From assembly GCA_032622095.1 (NCBI GenBank), contig CP136066.1:144363559-144427558 (forward strand): DNA of 64,000 bases, read 5' to 3'. The position numbers and the translations under genes are program-made. Below the pieces are notes generated by a model. It saw only the letters and a program-made list of their open reading frames with translations, did no database searches and was not told the origin of the DNA. This document shows positions 24,698-35,743 of the stretch, piece after piece. This stretch comes from Siphonodentalium dalli. Lineage: Eukaryota; Mollusca; Scaphopoda; Gadilida; Siphonodentaliidae. Positions within the stretch are counted from its first letter, which is position 1. Each line of letters opens with the position of its first letter.

Positions 24698-25138
24698 CTG
24701 TGGAATATAATATAGAATGCAGGAATGATGTGGATATTATAGGATAATTTTATTTACAATATACACACATGGAAAGTACAAATACAAATACATATATAAT
24801 AGAAAATACATGTATATTGACAGGGGTGATATAGTCATGACTCACTGTGAGTGGAAACGGCCAGACAACCAGCCAATCGGCATTCTAATTCAGCGATTGT
24901 TGTGCCATTCTAGCTACCAGGTATGGGGTTTGTTGACCCTGTCATAATGATCGCATGGTAGTCATCCCATTACCATTGTATTGATGGTTAGAAACAGTTA
25001 CTGACAAAATAATTTTTTCACCAAAACCCAACACAAATAATAAGTTGTTAATCTATTCGAGCACTTTCCTTGATATTGACCAACTAAATTAGCATGACGC
25101 ATCGTTAAGTTAGTTCAATTTTGGTAACTACAGTAATG

Positions 25139-25345
25139 CTCTAATTAATCGACTTCTTAAACACAGCAGAATTATGGGTAACTTTTCAGGATTTAGTCGG
25201 AAATGTGGCTTGTTGACATTCATCGGAAAGCTCTCCCCGAGAACTTTCCGATGAATGGCAACAAGCCATATTTCCGACTAAATCCTGAAAAGTTACCCAT
25301 AATTCTGCTGTGTTTAAGGAGTCGATTAATTAGAGCATTACTGTA
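25139..25345. mobile_element. TA-flanked hairpin MITE, full copy
   Basis: A 207-bp palindrome with arms of about 100 bp: 'ctacagtaatgctctaatta' to 'ttagagcattactgtat', centred near 25242 in 'gagagctttccgatgaatggc'-type text. It lies in the 832-bp intron between two kinase exons. Transcribed, it would form a long hairpin. Confidence 0.88.
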
Positions 25346-25529
25346 TATCTTTCACATCGTTAGTCTAAATTGAGTGTAGCAATATCAGACAAACAACTCC
25401 TTGTTTACTTATGAACGGGCCATATTACGATTTAAATATGAGATGATAATGTTAATAGTATACATCTGGCGTGATCGGGTGACGCAAGTCACAAATATGG
25501 CCAATTGTATTGTTGCATATTTATCTTAC

Positions 25530-25688
25530 CTTTGACGACTTTGATAGCCACTTTATCGTCATCGTGGTATCCAGTGACAACCTTTCCAAACGCTCCTTGG
25601 CCGAGCGGCGTGCTGAATTTGAGCTGCTTTGGGTCAATTTCCCATTCATCTGGGGTCGGCACCAGCTGGTTAGAGTAGTCTGCCTTGC
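25530..25688 (-). CDS. Kinase gene exon: glycine loop and ATP-binding lysine
   Basis: 159 nt, phase 1 in and phase 1 out. The acceptor is 'gtgtattgtag|gcaag' and the donor 'caaag|gtaaga'. Encodes residues 373-425. 'TPDEWEIDPKQLKF' precedes the glycine-rich loop 'LGQGAFGKVV' (Gly402 to Gly407) and 'VAIKVVK' with the ATP-anchoring Lys422. The W-E-I-D start is the usual N-terminal edge of receptor tyrosine kinase domains. Tyr377 in the juxtamembrane part may be regulatory (inference). Confidence 0.92.
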
Positions 25689-25773
25689 CTACAATACACA
25701 GTCACGAAGTCTTATTGACATATTAGCAGAAATATAGGTTCCCTCCGGGGGATCTTTATTCAGCGGCCCGCGA

Positions 25774-25800
25774 CCCCCCCCCCCCCCCCCCCCCCCCCCC
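25774..25800. repeat. Poly(C) run of 27 bases, followed by a T-run
   Basis: On the sense (minus) strand this is a G27 tract, 86 nt upstream of the acceptor of the ATP-site exon. A T-rich stretch follows at 25815-25855. Exact length may be affected by sequencing. Confidence 0.9.
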
Positions 25801-25989
25801 GCACACAAAATTAATTAAATTTTTTTTTTTTTTTAATTTAATTTTTAATTTTTTGTTTAGATTGAACTCCTTGCTCTATTTAACAAAACAGTTTCAAACG
25901 TTGTATTCTTTTCAAAAATGGATGTGGTTGAAAGTATCGACGATCTTAGTTGATTACATTCTTCCTGCTAGATGCATATCAATGGAGTT

Positions 25990-26413
25990 CATATTCTCAT
26001 AATAAATGGGAATAAAATAAAGTAACACCATTTAAGACTCATTTGAGTTTTTTTTTAAACACGAGCCTTCAGCTATCTAGTAACCTTTATCAAGTATGAA
26101 GTGAACAAACAGTCAATCGGCATTCTAGCATCATATCTCTGTGTGAAATGTTAAACGCCCGCGATAATGGGAGGTAAACACGCCATATCCCCATGCATAA
26201 TATTTTCGTTGCTATAGAAATGCACTACATTATGTCGTTCTTGGTAATGCAAGATTTCACGACCATCTGACTATGGTAATAGCATTACAATACATGACTG
26301 TTTGTTCGCTTCATACTTGATAAAGGCTACTAGATAGCCGAGAGCTCGTGTTTTTTAAAAACTCAAATGAGTCTTAAATGGTGTTACTTTATTTTATTCC
26401 CATTTATTATTAA
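25990..26413. repeat. Foldback carrying an inserted 160-bp repeat
   Basis: The left arm about 25995-26113 ('gggaataaaataaagtaaca' to 'tgaagtgaacaaacagtca') is answered by the right arm about 26294-26412. Between the arms lies 26129-26290, which is the second copy of the 23326-23488 repeat. Confidence 0.8.
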
Positions 26414-26419
26414 CACAGA

Positions 26420-26960
26420 CTCATACAGGGGGGGGGGGGGTGTCGGAAAAAGATTTCAGGCACGTATGGCATTTTTCCCCTTTCGATCATTTTTTGTACC
26501 CACCCACCCCTACCGCCAAATTTTTTTCCGTTTTCGGCAGTTTTTTCCGACCATTTTTTGACACTAAAACAGAGATTTGCGGGGGGAAATTCAATGTAAA
26601 CAGCTGTATATGAATTTATGTCCATACTATTTATCATGGATGTTAACATGGACATGTAAATAGGAATGAGTCATTTTGAGGTCATTCGGCCAAAAAAACA
26701 TGGCTGCCAGTGGCCATCTTGGATTTCAAAATGTGCAACAAAATACAACACGATAACTGCCTGCAGTCAGTTTACAGTTAGAATTACATTATTTCTCTCA
26801 TTCAAAGTGGTTTTGAAGCCCAACTCATTGCCAAAACACTAAAAAACAAGCAGGAATTTTTTTTTTTAGTTGCGGAAAAAATTGCTTGTTGGTGGCTTTG
26901 ACCACCCACCCACCCCGGCATACGTGCCGGATTTTTTTTTTCACCCCCCCCCCCCCTGAC
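26420..26960 (-). repeat. Dispersed G-run repeat family, copy 2 (inverted)
   Basis: Reverse complement of 5310-5995, including 'cggcagttttttccgacc' and 'gttgcggaaaaaattgcttg'. It has a G-run near 26429-26441 and a C-run near 26943-26957. It lies in the intron upstream of the ATP-site exon. Confidence 0.75.
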
Positions 26961-27104
26961 TCATACGGCATATACTTCAATAATGTCATTCTCATAATGA
27001 AATACCTGTATCCACTGCAGTGCTTCAACCTTTCATTCGTATAATGTTAGGTACTAAAATAAAGTTTGTATCCCTATGCAGGAATGAGATGACGTTATAC
27101 TTAC

Positions 27105-27278
27105 ACCCGACATTAGACTTATAGCTGTTGCTCTTGGCAACCATCGTCTTGGTTATGATGATGTCCTTGAAGCTGTGCCTCTTTTTATATATGACGGCGA
27201 TCAACAGCCCAAGAAGGATAACCGTAACGACACAGATCACCCCGATGACGGCGCCATCAACACTAGTGAACTCGTCTT
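27105..27278 (-). CDS. Kinase gene exon: transmembrane helix and juxtamembrane segment
   Basis: 174 nt, phase 1 in and phase 1 out. The acceptor is 'tttcttccccag|aag' and the donor 'cgggt|gtaagt'. Encodes residues 315-372. After 'EDEFTSVDG' comes a hydrophobic helix, 'AVIGVICVVTVILLGLLIAV' (about 324-343), then a basic stop-transfer 'YKKRHSF'. The rest is a Lys/Ser-rich juxtamembrane stretch. This fixes the topology: exons at higher coordinates are extracellular, those at lower coordinates cytoplasmic. Confidence 0.92.
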
Positions 27279-27372
27279 CTGGGGAAGAAAGTAACATGCA
27301 TGCGTTGAGTGATTTTAGTCATATTTGACTCATATTATACGCACATAGGGAAGTGAATAGATGGTCCCGTTG

Positions 27373-27414
27373 GAGGAGGAGGGGGAGGAGGAGGAGACGG
27401 AGGATGAGGAGGGG
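27373..27414. repeat. Purine-rich GGA tract
   Basis: About 42 bp of GGA/GGG text. On the sense strand it is a CCT-rich pyrimidine tract about 95 nt upstream of the transmembrane exon's acceptor. Confidence 0.85.
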
Positions 27415-27711
27415 CAATTCTCAGACGACTGAAAATCTAGTTTACAATTGCAAATGACTTCATGTATATCTCTTTTCAAAATGGTTTGTTCCCAAAAGCG
27501 GAATGTGTGAACACACAGACGTACACTCAAAATTTTATCAATGGGTCGTGGGGTCAACCGAACAAACTTCCATCGATGCCTACATGAAGTTACTTGCGCA
27601 CGTTCCAGCTAGACGATCACATGATGATGTCAGTGGGCATTGCCTGACTTATCTGACGTAAGGTCTGTTCCCACCATCGATCATACCAGCGACGTGTCGC
27701 GGCGACATTAA

Positions 27712-28119
27712 AGGCCCACTTAATTTTCGAATGCACAGATAACATTATTCCATATTATATGCCATTTGGAAGAGGAACCAAAACAATATATATTCCACCA
27801 GTATACGAAGCGGCTGTGGTCTAGGACTGTCCACTAAGTGATAGAGATTAATTCCAAGACTCCCCCTTGTCAACCCAGAATACATGAGAATTCAAACTAA
27901 GAGATTGAGTTATTCCCCTTCCATTGAGTATAATAGACTTTATAGTACAGTTCGGATGAAAACTAAATACAGGACACACCTTGGTACCACGACAAAAACA
28001 ACATGTTCCCAGTTTATTCGACCGGATCAGTTAATAATACAATGTTTTGGAGCTTCCTCTTTCAAATGGTATATAACATGAAATAATGTTATCTGGTAAT
28101 TCGAAAATTAAGTGGGCCT
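27712..28119 (-). mobile_element. TTAA-flanked MITE, copy 2 (408 bp, inverted)
   Basis: Flanked by TTAA at 27708-27711 and 28120-28123, with the same terminal repeats as 13563-13995 and the reverse internal order ('cctagaccacagc' type text near one end, 'accggatcagttaataat' near the other). Intronic in the kinase gene. Confidence 0.82.
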
Positions 28120-28129
28120 TTAAGGTGGC

Positions 28130-29020
28130 TGTTGTTCAATGTGGAGGCAAAATCTCAATTCTCGTTAATGAAGAGGCTAGAACGATGAATATATCGCTTA
28201 AAGTTTGCATTGGGTTAACATATCTGTCATGGTGTGTGTGTTATTAAGGCAGAGTGGTAGTGTGTATTATAGATCCACATTTGACATTTGCAGCTTATAC
28301 AACACTCCTGTTCTACTCCTCTTGGCCTTTATCTGCCACCTATCTGGTACCTATTGTAACTCACGTGCACCTATCACTCAGGTACATCATACGATGGTTA
28401 TCTGGCACGATGAAGCAATAACTATAGAATTAGCTATGGCCCGATATAGCATTACTGAGTGTAGCTAGAAGGTAACACCAGCGACTACATCTGCAACAAA
28501 AACAACAACGACAACAACAACAATAACGACGGCGGCCATTGTAACTTAAGTCGTATATAAAATTATAAACGTATGAAAATAAGAAAAGTACAGAGTGTGA
28601 GATGAGGCTTAGTCCAACTTTTGATTGGATTCCCCAACTATATCACAATAGAAGATGTGGATGATGACTGATAATTATTCACAGACTCATCCGTGATGCA
28701 CTAGTTTTCAATATTCACCGGCTAAATGTTGAGACAGTTACTGGGTTCATCAACAAGATGGAGGTACACTTCACACTTAAACCGGATAAGATGATATGCT
28801 ACTGATATTTTACGGACAACAATAGCGTCTTCACACTAGCTATACCTGAATAAAACTTGAAATGGCGCGGGCGTTGTAGTAATACGATATTTATATTCCC
28901 ATAAGATGATTCTGTTACATGGTTACTCATTCCATTGTATATATAGTCATAATATATGTGTACGATGTTTGGCGGATAGCGGAATGCGTTACAAGCCAAT
29001 GTGTTGTAAACAAAAACAAA
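28130..29020. other. Intron DNA, no element recognised
   Basis: Holds an (AAC)n-like stretch at about 28495-28540. No domain in the short frames. It lies between the transmembrane exon and the last FN3 exon. Confidence 0.4.
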
Positions 29021-29027
29021 ATCATAC

Positions 29028-29160
29028 CTTTGCTGATGAGGACTGATTTAGGGTGACGTCGGACAAGCGGAAGAACGTCGGCATCGGAAGTGTTAATAAC
29101 GAGCGATTCACTCTCAAACGAATCAAACATTCCGTCCGTCGTAGTATAGTGCGCTGTCGC
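29028..29160 (-). CDS. Kinase gene exon: second half of the membrane-proximal FN3-like module
   Basis: 133 nt, phase 0 in and phase 1 out. The acceptor is 'ctctgtttgcag|gcgaca' and the donor 'caaag|gtatga'. Encodes residues 271-314. 'ATAHYTTTDGMFDSFESESL' completes strand F and begins strand G of the FN3-like fold started by the previous exon, and 'VINTSDADVLPLV' follows, with an N-T-S sequon. The end 'RRHPKSVLISK' leads to the membrane helix. Confidence 0.85.
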
Positions 29161-29214
29161 CTGCAAACAGAGGAACACATAGTGGAATCGAGTGAATACA
29201 CATTAATTTTTGTC

Positions 29215-29490
29215 TGGACTTGAGGGTACGTTATCCCTTTCTATACTAAAGTAGTTTCTATACTAAAGTAGTTATCCCATAGGACATGTTCAGACAATAA
29301 GTTCAACGAACTTATTGTCTAAACATTTCCCTCAATAAATAGGGCTCATTCTGCACTGTTATTTATCTGTCTTCTGGTGTTATCACCTTAATATCCCGCC
29401 AAATGAATACTAGACCATTCCAATGTATATTATTATAACTGAATGGGAGAATCCATTTAGAAAGGGTTATGGCGCACCAGCTTGTGAGCT
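29215..29490. repeat. Hairpin repeat ('gttcaacgaacttattgtct' family)
   Basis: A tandem 'tttctatactaaagtag' pair is followed by the hairpin 'gacaataagttcaacgaacttattgtc' near 29293-29321 and a distal 'ggagaatccatttagaaagg'. Related pieces lie near 12.6, 44.1-44.35, 46.8-47.0, 54.86 and 58.98-59.14 kb. Confidence 0.6.
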
Positions 29491-29499
29491 GGATTTTGT

Positions 29500-30350
29500 C
29501 AATTGAATGAACCCTGTTTATAATAATGATCTGTTTATTACGCAAGCAGTGATACTTTCTGTGTGACAAGCCGGTCACAAAATAGACAGCCTTTCACGTT
29601 CATAGTCAGCTGTTCATATTCTCGCATAGAACGAAACTAGTGTTTCATACTTAAAGCAGACGAAAATTAAATATTAAAAACCCGCTGAAAATTGAAGAGA
29701 TTTGTACAGTACAAGGTCAGAATCGACGTCGCATAACGCGGAAATTATGTGTGTGTTTTTTTTAATCTGATTGTTTTGTTTTTTATCAAATTTTATTCAT
29801 AGATCCAATGGAAGCCGCAATTTTGTTGCCAAAGACGTCAACTTGTAATGGCCCCCAACTGCATACCACACGGTGAACAAAGAGTTTTAAAAGCTGGCTA
29901 TGAAAGTGATCGCCGGTGAAAAGCTAACCATGTGCACTCATGTGACTAGTCTGAAAATCTTACTACAAAATAATGTGAACAGAGCCTTATAGCTGTGACA
30001 ATGAATCCATCAGCTTTACTGACAAACCAACACCACAGCCTGAGTTAGACGAGAATACCGCAGGTTCAAACATGACATGGGCGAAAATCGAGACTGATTT
30101 ATCAAGCACGGTCTAACTTGCAATCGTGCAATTTCGAGTTGGGACCTTCACCTATATATGCAGTGAAGTATATTGTTAAGGAACAGGTAATAGCTAAGAA
30201 ATATATTCTCCGCGTTATTTGTTCGACTTTATAAGGTTCCATGTCAAAACTTCAAACAGTTCCCATGTTTTGTACTGGCGCAATACGATCTTTGCGGGCG
30301 TTAGCACGAGTAGAGATTCATGACAGGATCTAGCTTATCCAATGACCACA
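29500..30350. other. Intron DNA, no element recognised
   Basis: Nothing clear. A short patch near 30075-30100 ('gacatgggcgaaaatcg') recurs inverted near 45685-45705. Confidence 0.4.
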
Positions 30351-30356
30351 CTGAAA

Positions 30357-30470
30357 CAAGCCTGATTATAGCGTGCCTGTCGTGTGCAGAATGAGGTCCC
30401 CAGAGGGTGACTAAATTCACCCTCTGGGGACCTCATTCTACAAATGACAGACACGCTATAATCAGACTTG
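30357..30470. mobile_element. Palindromic MITE ('gaggtccccagagggtga')
   Basis: A 114-bp near-perfect hairpin: 'gcagaatgaggtccccagag' is answered by 'ctctggggacctcattct', with outer arms 'gattatagcgtgcctgtc' and 'gacagacacgctataatc'. The same core occurs several times at 56.2-57.25 kb. Its edge is about 49 nt from the FN3 exon at 30519. Confidence 0.82.
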
Positions 30471-30518
30471 CACTGAAACCGGCGTTCATTTCTTACACAC
30501 GTTATCAGCAATACGTAC

Positions 30519-30769
30519 CATGATCCTGTATATGTCGTCTGGTTCAAAGTTAATTATGACGTTAGTATTATTGGTATCTATTTTCCCATATGCTGCTCGG
30601 GTCTCTTGTGGTTGTCTGCCGATGTCTGTTTCTTTAATCCAACTGACGACGTAGGTTACGGCGGAAATATTGAAGGGGGCGTTGGCCAATTCGATGACCA
30701 CACGGACGTCTTTAGTGACAGGGTCGTGGATAATTGACGTAACGTTCAGATTCCACACCAGGTGTCGAG
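30519..30769 (-). CDS. Kinase gene exon: first half of the membrane-proximal FN3-like module
   Basis: 251 nt, phase 1 in and phase 0 out. The acceptor is 'tacttttacag|ctcga' and the donor 'atcatg|gtacgt'. Encodes residues 187-270: 'HLVWNLNVTSIIHDPVTKDV' then 'TYVVSWIKETDIGRQPQE' and 'FEPDDIYRIM', an FN3-like order of strands with sequons N-V-T and N-I-S. A second donor-like 'gtaaga' lies 24 nt further on, but only the first keeps the frame to the next exon. The frame continuing past the donor is intronic. Confidence 0.85.
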
Positions 30770-31110
30770 CTGTAAAAGTATTATGGGCGACCTTACTATT
30801 GTGGTTCAATTAGACTGTACAAATGTACGTTATTTCAACTTTAATTTGCACCAATAACATGGATATTTTTCTTCCCAATATTCAGGGAGATAATATAGGG
30901 CCAAACTAGTTACCAAAATGGCACATGGGAACGAATTACGTTACTTCAGTGTACTTTATATAGTGAATATACAAATTAATATTTAATTATTTACTCGAAA
31001 TCGAAAGCGAAGATTGTGGAGAATGTGAAGTAGAATGACTGAATTGTTGAATTTCGCTGCACGGGATACAGTTATTCATACCGTTATACATCCTTGCAGT
31101 TGGAATCCAA

Positions 31111-31861
31111 CGTAGGATACAGACAAAATCCTATGGGAGGCTAAATTCACATTTAATAGCCAATTACGCTTAAATGTAATGCCATTATGCATAAGATAAT
31201 ACCATTATATATGTAAGGTAGAAAGGCTATGAAAACCTGTTATACGCTTAAGCGTAATATTGCATTACGTTTTTAAAGCGTAACGGAGTTGTGAATGAGG
31301 CAATTATACTTAAGCGTAATACTATGGAATCCTATTAGGGCCACTTCCTAATGGCGCTTTCGGCGCGGGCCGAAAGCGACAAAAAGTGCGCCATTAGTAA
31401 CGCGCCGAAAGCGACAAAAAGTGCGCCGAAAGCGACAAAAAGTGCGCCGTTACATACCCTAATGGAGCACCTTTTGTCGCTTCCGGCGCGCGCCATTAGG
31501 GAGTGGACCTAATAGTATGCCTAATGGCGCTTTCGGCGCGCTCCGAAAGCGACAAAAAGTGCGCCATTAGTAACGCGCCGAAACATGCGCTAATATCGCA
31601 CATTTTGTCGCTTTCGGCGCGCGCGCCGAAAGCGACAAAAAGTGCGCCGACTGCACCGAAAGCGACAAATAGTGCGCCGTAACGGTGCATATTTTGTCGC
31701 TTTCGGCGCTTTCGGCGCGTTACTAATGGCGCACTTTGTGTCGCTTTCGGCGCGCGCCGAAAGCGCCATTAGGAACCCTAATAGGATTCCATATAATACC
31801 GTAATGGTATTACGCTTAGCGTAATTAGCTATTAAATGTGAATTTTGCCTCCCATAGAATC
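31111..31861. mobile_element. GC-rich nested foldback element (~740 bp)
   Basis: Outer inverted repeats: 31131-31183 ('ctatgggaggctaaattcac' on) pairs with 31806-31856. Inner ones: 'atggaatcctattagggc' near 31324 pairs with 'ccctaataggattccat' near 31776. The core holds at least ten copies, in both orientations, of a motif like 'gcgccgaaagcgacaaaaag'. The core is CpG-rich within AT-rich intron, about 70 bp from the FN3 exon at 31931. No protein is encoded; frames with Phe-Gly-Ala repeats are compositional. Confidence 0.85.
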
Positions 31862-31930
31862 CGGCCTACGAAAAGGGGGCTGGTATCCTAATAAATGCGT
31901 AGAATAACGTCATTCGTGTATAGTACTTAC

Positions 31931-32105
31931 TCTCTTCCTTGACGTCAATGGGATCGACGTCATCGCATACTTCACACCGATCGGAGTAGTCGTTACACTC
32001 GAATGTATTGAAGCTCTTCGTTCCTGTGAATTCTCCGCGGCTCGTCTTCAGTGTTACGTCGAATCTGTATGCCGTGTTAAAACGGATCCCTGCCAGCTTA
32101 AATTC
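31931..32105 (-). CDS. Kinase gene exon: second half of an FN3-like module
   Basis: 175 nt, phase 0 in and phase 1 out. The acceptor is 'acattaattgcag|gaattt' and the donor 'gaagaga|gtaagt'. Encodes residues 129-186. 'LAGIRFNTAYRFDVTLKTS' is a clear FN3 strand E-F pattern (L...T.Y.F.V), followed by strand G. The end 'CNDYSDRCEVCDDVDPID' has three cysteines and many acids, probably a linker between modules. Confidence 0.88.
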
Positions 32106-32159
32106 CTGCAATTAATGTTTTTTATTTTGGTTGCGGTCATCCACAACCCGAATGCATGT

Positions 32160-32290
32160 GTGAGTGTAAATATAAATTGGTTAGCGGCCAGACCGTGAAA
32201 AAATTCACGGTCTCTATTATGCCGGCATATATGCCGTGAAATTCACGGTAGTGTTTTAACAGTGAATATATTCACAATTTGTTCGAAAAT
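32160..32290. repeat. Hairpin repeat ('accgtgaaaaaattcacggt')
   Basis: Short nested palindromes around 'ccgtgaaattcacggt' ending in 'tgttttaacagtgaatat'. A related unit is at 45185-45330. Confidence 0.65.
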
Positions 32291-32299
32291 GGTGACAAT

Positions 32300-32935
32300 A
32301 TGTCTCACATCGAAGTGATGATCGAGTATCAACTAAATATAAAGGACTTAACCAAAAATAGATAGCGAATCAGCTATACATGTATAACTTCTTGCTACCT
32401 CACTATGAATCCCATCCCCATATAAATGTGGCTGTTGAGAAGATATGTGTTCAATTGACTTCGGTCACTATTTTTTGAAATTGTGATATTTTAATGTCAA
32501 AAACCCCTTACAAATAAATCTGTTCGAAATTCGTTCTTGTGGAGTATCTGATATGAGTTGTTGGGATATTAGTAGCTCATTAATATAATAGCTTGCTGAC
32601 TTCTTCGGAAATATATTATATAGAAACATCGAATGTTGAAATTTCTATGCGTGATATCTTGCCGCTATATTCGAGAAAACTGTGAAGAACCCGGCCGAGA
32701 TATTTATATTTGTGCACAATTTACAAAGGAACCTCGCTCTGTTCGACACAAACAAGTCTTAATTATTGTTACGCGCATAGAAGTGCAAAATTTAAAGCAC
32801 TATTCTTGTCTGGTGACTGCCACGCACTCTGGTGATATTGACCGCCGTGTACTCTGGGATATTGACCGCCGTGTACTCTGGGATATAACTCACGAAGACA
32901 ATCATGTATCATAACTATAAATCGATGAGAGTCTT
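32300..32935. other. Intron DNA, no element recognised
   Basis: No gene. A short tandem 'gatattgaccgccgtgtact' duplication lies near 32834-32880. Confidence 0.4.
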
Positions 32936-34069
32936 TATATTCTACTAGCAGGGTTACCCGGCGTTGCCCAGGTTAATGTATGCTGTGGATATTTGTTGGG
33001 AATAGAGAATGCTCTTGCTTAAAGTGTTATATACGTTTTCTCATAAATTGTATATTCAAATAGCATCATATTACAGTCATGGAATATAAGTAGTGGCTCA
33101 CCTTGCCAATTGTCATTCTGTTTATCACGATTAATCCGTTCCACCAATAATGAAGTATTTATTTATTTACAACTGCGTATACATTAGACGTTATAATATG
33201 ATACATGAACATCATAAACACATGAGTTCGATAAAAGATGATAATTGGGGTTTACATATTGAGATGTATCAATCAATCTAGTGGGTTGGACTAAGATCTC
33301 GAGGACACCTGGCTATCATATCTCCATGAAGATACAGATGTTTCAAAGAAATTTCCAGGTTGCTCCTCTGTTCATGGTGCTATATATTGGCTAAATATTC
33401 TTAGTTTAAACGAAATGTTGCTGCGCCTATATATCAGCTACACGTGACAGGCACAGAGCGAGGTTTTGAGTTGTTTATGTCAGTCGATGAGTCTGTTCTA
33501 AAACCCTTGTCAGGTGTCAGTATTGGTAGGATCCTGAAAAGTCTTGTGCTACTAACTGCATTTTCTTGTATATCAGAAGAAACTATATTTGACTGCACAC
33601 TGTAACCACTATTTTTGAACAGGCCTTCCATATCTCTTGACAAATTGTAACTTTTTGTGGAAACTGTATTGAATGGAACAGACTAAATTTTGTTATTATA
33701 TATATGCAATCCTCTGACGGTTCGAGGTCTCTCAGTTTGCACGAATATATGTATCTTTTCAATAGAATGATAAATATACGTTTAATGATTCTTCTAGTTA
33801 TCTCTTTTTGCTAGCTCATTGTGTGAATGCCTTGATTGTCATATAAATATGACAATTAAGAAGATATAATTGTTCAAGTGACTTATGTGGGTCACCATAT
33901 GTCGGGATTGTGAAATGTGAACGCCCAACTACTTAAAATGATATGGAGATGGCCTGGTGACTGTATATAACCTATATGTGGATATCTTAGCAATCTTATC
34001 AATGATAGTGCATATCCGCTCGCCATCCGTGACGCAAACGACAGCAAATGTGATTTAATTCATGGTATA

Positions 34070-35600
34070 TCATTAGAGAAAAACGTGTATGAATTTGGTG
34101 GAATTTGGTTTATTAAATCAATTGTTGATGCAACTCTGACTCGAACAACGCCATATTGCGAAGGTGATTATGTATTCGTTTGGTGGAAATCGGCGACAAA
34201 ACTATTTCACCATATTTTTTTAATTTCTCCTCCCACCAACAGCGTCATTTTAGAAAATTTTAACCCACACCATTGTCTTCCTTGTAAAAAGTTACCCCTC
34301 TTAGAAAGCCTTGGTGCCATCTCGATTGTACCGTGTGAAGTTATATATAGAATGCACACAGACAGACAAAAAGACAGACAGACGGCACGATTATATTTCT
34401 TGTATCATTTGAGAATTAAGTGTCTGAATTTGATGGTAATTGGTACTAAAAATATTTTGTATCAGTTTTGTTGACCCTCCCGTCCCTATTTCGGACTCAA
34501 GCTGCACACACTAAGACTCATTAGAGATTAGAGATGCATATATATGAAATTGGTGAAAATTGGCGAGTATACAAATTCGTATCAAATTTAAGGTCCCCAT
34601 ATCTCTCACTCATAGGGCACCAATTTGGTGTATCTAAACCACACGATAAGATTCCTCGTATCACGGAGAAGAATATGTATCAATCTGGTGGAAATCGGCA
34701 CTAAACATATAGATATAATTGTGCGTGTCTCTCTCATCTCTATACACCACTGACTTGAATGGGCCCACTTGTGACACCCTTAAACCATACGATTACACTC
34801 ATTATATCATGGAGATGATTGTTTATAAGTTTGGTGATAATCGGCGACTTATCAATTGTTTTTTATCAAATTTGGTGTCAATCCCTCCCCTATCCATCTC
34901 TCACCCAAACAGCACCACTATGGCGTCTTTAAATCACGATTAGATTCCTCGTATCATGGATAGGAACGTGTATCAATTTGGTGGAAATTGGCGCTAAAAA
35001 CATTGTGCATCAATTTTGGTGCCCCTGTCCCTTTCAATGCAACCCTGACTCGAACGAGGCCACATTTGACAGATAAAAGCCACACCATTAGACTCCTCAT
35101 ACCATGGGGATGGTTTTGTATAAGTGTGGTGGCAATCGGCGACTTATTATCAAATTTAGTGCCCACCCCCTCCCAATCTCTCATCCAAAAACAACAATTT
35201 GGCGTTGTTAAATCGCACAATTAGATTCCTTGTATCATGAAGAAGAATATATATCAATTTTGTGGAAATCGGCGCTAAAATTAGTTTTATCAATTTTGGC
35301 GCCCCTCTCCCCTTCCGTTCATCCCTGACTCAAACGACGCCACTTTTGACATATTTAAACCACACCGTTGGATTCTTCATATCATGGGGATGATTATATG
35401 TAAGTTTCGTGGCAATCGGCGACAGAAAAAAAATCTTCCCCACCCCCCTTCCGGGCACACCTGGCGCGATCGGCGCGACTTTTGCCATATTTAAACCACG
35501 CCATTAGATTCCTCATATTATGGGGATGATTATATATAAGTTTGGTGTCAATCGGCGACAAATTTTTGTTCTGCCCCTCCCCCTTTTCTGCCCCTGACAA
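34070..35600 (+). repeat. Diverged tandem array, ~145-bp units in alternating types
   Basis: Recognisable phase marks ('attcctcgtatcatgg' or variant) fall near 34651, 34797, 34941, 35089, 35222, 35369 and 35505, spacing 133-148 bp. Units mostly alternate between a 'gaagaatatgtatcaatttgg' type and a 'ggggatgattatatataag' type, giving a higher-order period near 285 bp. Each contains 'ggtggaaatcggcg' or 'ggtggcaatcggcg'. Confidence 0.8.
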
Positions 35601-35703
35601 CAACGGCGTCATTTTAGAAAATTCTTACCCCGACCATTATCTTTCTCGTAAAAAGCTACTCATAGTAGACCCCTTTGGCATCATCTATAGAATTTCTATA
35701 GAA

Positions 35704-35704
35704 C

Positions 35705-35742
<38 letters not shown>
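35704..35742. repeat. (GACA)n microsatellite
   Basis: About ten GACA units at the end of the 32.9-35.8 kb element. A short imperfect run is at 34358-34385. Confidence 0.9.

Positions 35743-35743
<1 letters not shown>

Noticed and set aside
25510-25737. Plus-strand 75-codon frame
   Set aside because: Antisense shadow of the kinase exon carrying the glycine loop and Lys422.
30495-30518. Alternative donor 24 nt beyond the chosen one in the FN3 exon
   Set aside because: It would leave the exon in phase 1, whereas the next exon begins in phase 0. The chosen donor fits exactly.
31496-31824. Frames with Phe-Gly-Ala repeats
   Set aside because: Compositional readings of the GC-rich foldback core, appearing on both strands.
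34085-34474. 129-codon plus-strand frame
   Set aside because: Lies in the ~145-bp repeat array and tail module, and similar text elsewhere in the array is not open.
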